A stretch of DNA of 46,491 nt from Opitutales bacterium (GTDB lineage Bacteria; Verrucomicrobiota; Verrucomicrobiia; Opitutales; Opitutaceae): assembly GCA_900299415.1 (NCBI GenBank), contig OMJT01000072.1, forward strand, positions 1 through 46,491, given 5' to 3'. The stretch's first letter is position 1. The number at the start of each line of letters is the position of its first letter. The position numbers and the translations under genes were made by a program. Of this stretch, positions 45,481 through 46,491 are shown one piece after another. Below the pieces are notes generated by a model. It worked only from the letters and a program-made list of their open reading frames with translations, was not told the DNA's origin and ran no database searches.

Positions 45481-46491
45481 GGCGCGGCGGGGGTGAAGGG
45501 CGCCGGCGCGGGGTGATGGATGGCGTTCATCCACCGGATGGCGCGGTCCTGCGTCGCGGTCGTGAGCCGGAGGTAGTCCACGGGCTCGTCGAGGGCGAGT
45601 TTGTCGCCGGCATTGTAGAGCGCATAGGCCTTGCGGGCGTTCGTCACGCCCTGGCGCACCTCGGCGGGGGCCGCGGCGCGGTCCATCGAGGGCTCCACCA
45701 CCAGCACGGAGCGCGGGGCGATGGCCGCGATCAGCTCCGGAAAGTCGTAGGGCAGGCGGTTCTCGTTCCCGATGAAGAAGCCGAGCTTCGGGAGTAGCGG
45801 GTGCACGTCGCTGTAGCGGGCGAGGCCGCCCAGGCCGCGGCTGGCGGTGTCGGTGCGCATCGGGGTGAAGCCGCCGACGGACACGACACTCTTGATGCGC
45901 GAATCGAGGGCCGCGGCGTAGAGTCCAACAGTGCCGCCGATCGAGTAGCCGAAAACGGAGATGCGCTCTGGATCGAGCGCGGCATCCGCGGACAGGGTGT
46001 CGACGGCCTTACGGACATCCTCGACCATCTGGCCCATCATCGACCATTTCGGTTGGCGGTCATAGAATTGCGCGAAGTCCGGCATGCGGCTGCCAAACCC
46101 GAACTGGTCATACGCCAGCACGGCATAACCGGCCTGCACGAGGGCGAGCACCGGGTGGAGATCGGTGCGATAGACCCACATGTAGCCGAGCGGGTAACTA
46201 TAGCCGTGGAGCCAGATGGCCACGGGCAGCTTGGTGCCGGCGGGTGTGTTGTTGGGATAGTAGAGCGTGCCCGACACATTATAGCCGAAGGTGACATTGC
46301 GCTGGGCGGCGAGGCTCTTGGCGGGCTTGTCCGGGGCCGGATCGAACCATCCGAAGGAGGTGCCGTTGCGGGCGATCACCCAGGCAGGAACATCAGGCTT
46401 CAATTGGCCGGGGTTGGGTCCCGCGGGGGCGGCACCGCGTCCGGCGGCAGCGGCTCCAGCCACCGGGGCGGCGCCGCGCCCGGCAGCGGCC
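45477..46491 (-). CDS. Exported alpha/beta hydrolase (acetylxylan-esterase-like), 5' end beyond window
   Basis: The frame stays open to the window edge, so the N-terminus and presumed signal peptide are missing; the GTG at 46463 is not a credible start because in-frame low-complexity residues continue upstream (GRGAAP twice). The visible 337 residues hold an alpha/beta hydrolase with VAIWLHGYSYPLGYMWVYRT, LAYDQFGFGSRMPDF and the nucleophile elbow FGYSIGGTVGLYAA. An acid-histidine region lies near the end (LALDEPVDYL...AIRWMNAIHH). It resembles acetyl-xylan esterase/dienelactone-hydrolase-type proteins of polysaccharide loci. It is upstream of, and ATGA-coupled to, the GH28 gene, suggesting deacetylation or demethylation of pectin before cleavage. 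The substrate is not provable here. Confidence 0.82.
   Translation of the reverse strand, partial: AAAGRGAAPVAGAAAAGRGAAPAGPNPGQLKPDVPAWVIARNGTSFGWFDPAPDKPAKSLAAQRNVTFGYNVSGTLYYPNNTPAGTKLPVAIWLHGYSYPLGYMWVYRTDLHPVLALVQAGYAVLAYDQFGFGSRMPDFAQFYDRQPKWSMMGQMVEDVRKAVDTLSADAALDPERISVFGYSIGGTVGLYAAALDSRIKSVVSVGGFTPMRTDTASRGLGGLARYSDVHPLLPKLGFFIGNENRLPYDFPELIAAIAPRSVLVVEPSMDRAAAPAEVRQGVTNARKAYALYNAGDKLALDEPVDYLRLTTATQDRAIRWMNAIHHPAPAPFTPAAP

Overview
The window is a high-GC bacterial chromosome segment. Several features point to Verrucomicrobiota, most likely an Opitutaceae-like organism: a fused SecDF, a PVC-type dehydrogenase with HEAT repeats and cytochrome c, ThuA and DUF1080 proteins, many exported GRGG-rich enzymes and a GH28 pectinase. 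This assignment is inferred from family content; no marker gene was compared. Intergenic gaps are short (none exceeds 300 bp), and I see no transposase, integrase, phage gene or CRISPR array.

Layout. (1) 1-3251 is housekeeping: the 3' part of secDF, recJ and tRNA-Arg(ACG). (2) 3281-14127: a LuxR-type regulator diverges from a tightly coupled cluster of CitMHS transporter, AtuA-family protein, small AtuA partner, thiolase and fused 3-oxoacid CoA-transferase, flanked by two paralogous exported PF20091 hydrolases. It looks like uptake and breakdown of an ester-derived organic acid through acetoacetyl-CoA. (3) 14373-24998 is one long plus-strand run: ThuA, EF-hand/PVC dehydrogenase/cytochrome c, SDR, FAH-family hydrolase, MFS transporter, YjhG/YagF sugar-acid dehydratase and two more SDRs. 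(4) 25003-26249 holds a minus-strand SDR and an exported NIPSNAP protein. (5) 26547-36905 is a second plus-strand run: cytochrome c-sorbosone dehydrogenase fusion, aldose epimerase, SMP-30 lactonase, TonB receptor and glcD-glcE-glcF. (6) 36989-39913 (minus) holds a DUF1080-SGNH protein and a second ThuA. (7) 40195-42500 holds an exported esterase and a PAS-AraC regulator. (8) 42555-46491 holds a small exported protein, pyroglutamyl peptidase, a GH28 protein and a partial esterase.

Regions 3 to 5 fit one pathway. An exported dehydrogenase and lactonase oxidise a sugar to an acid. The MFS carrier imports it, YjhG dehydrates it, SDRs oxidise it, and the FAH enzyme splits it to pyruvate plus glycolate or lactate. 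GlcDEF then oxidises the two- or three-carbon acid. Neighbouring pectin- and ester-active enzymes suggest plant polysaccharide as the source.

Two observations stand out. First, a roughly 90-residue predicted helical-hairpin module, rich in Ala, recurs in four otherwise unrelated exported proteins (27279-27566, 29755-30015, 37652-37933, 38888-39163). Second, the promoters at 14.2, 26.4 and 40.0 kb carry a tandem site whose half-sites are exactly 21 bp apart, as expected for an AraC-family operator, and an AraC-family gene lies in the locus. Together these suggest a co-regulated, physically linked extracytoplasmic sugar-oxidation system that I do not recognise as described.
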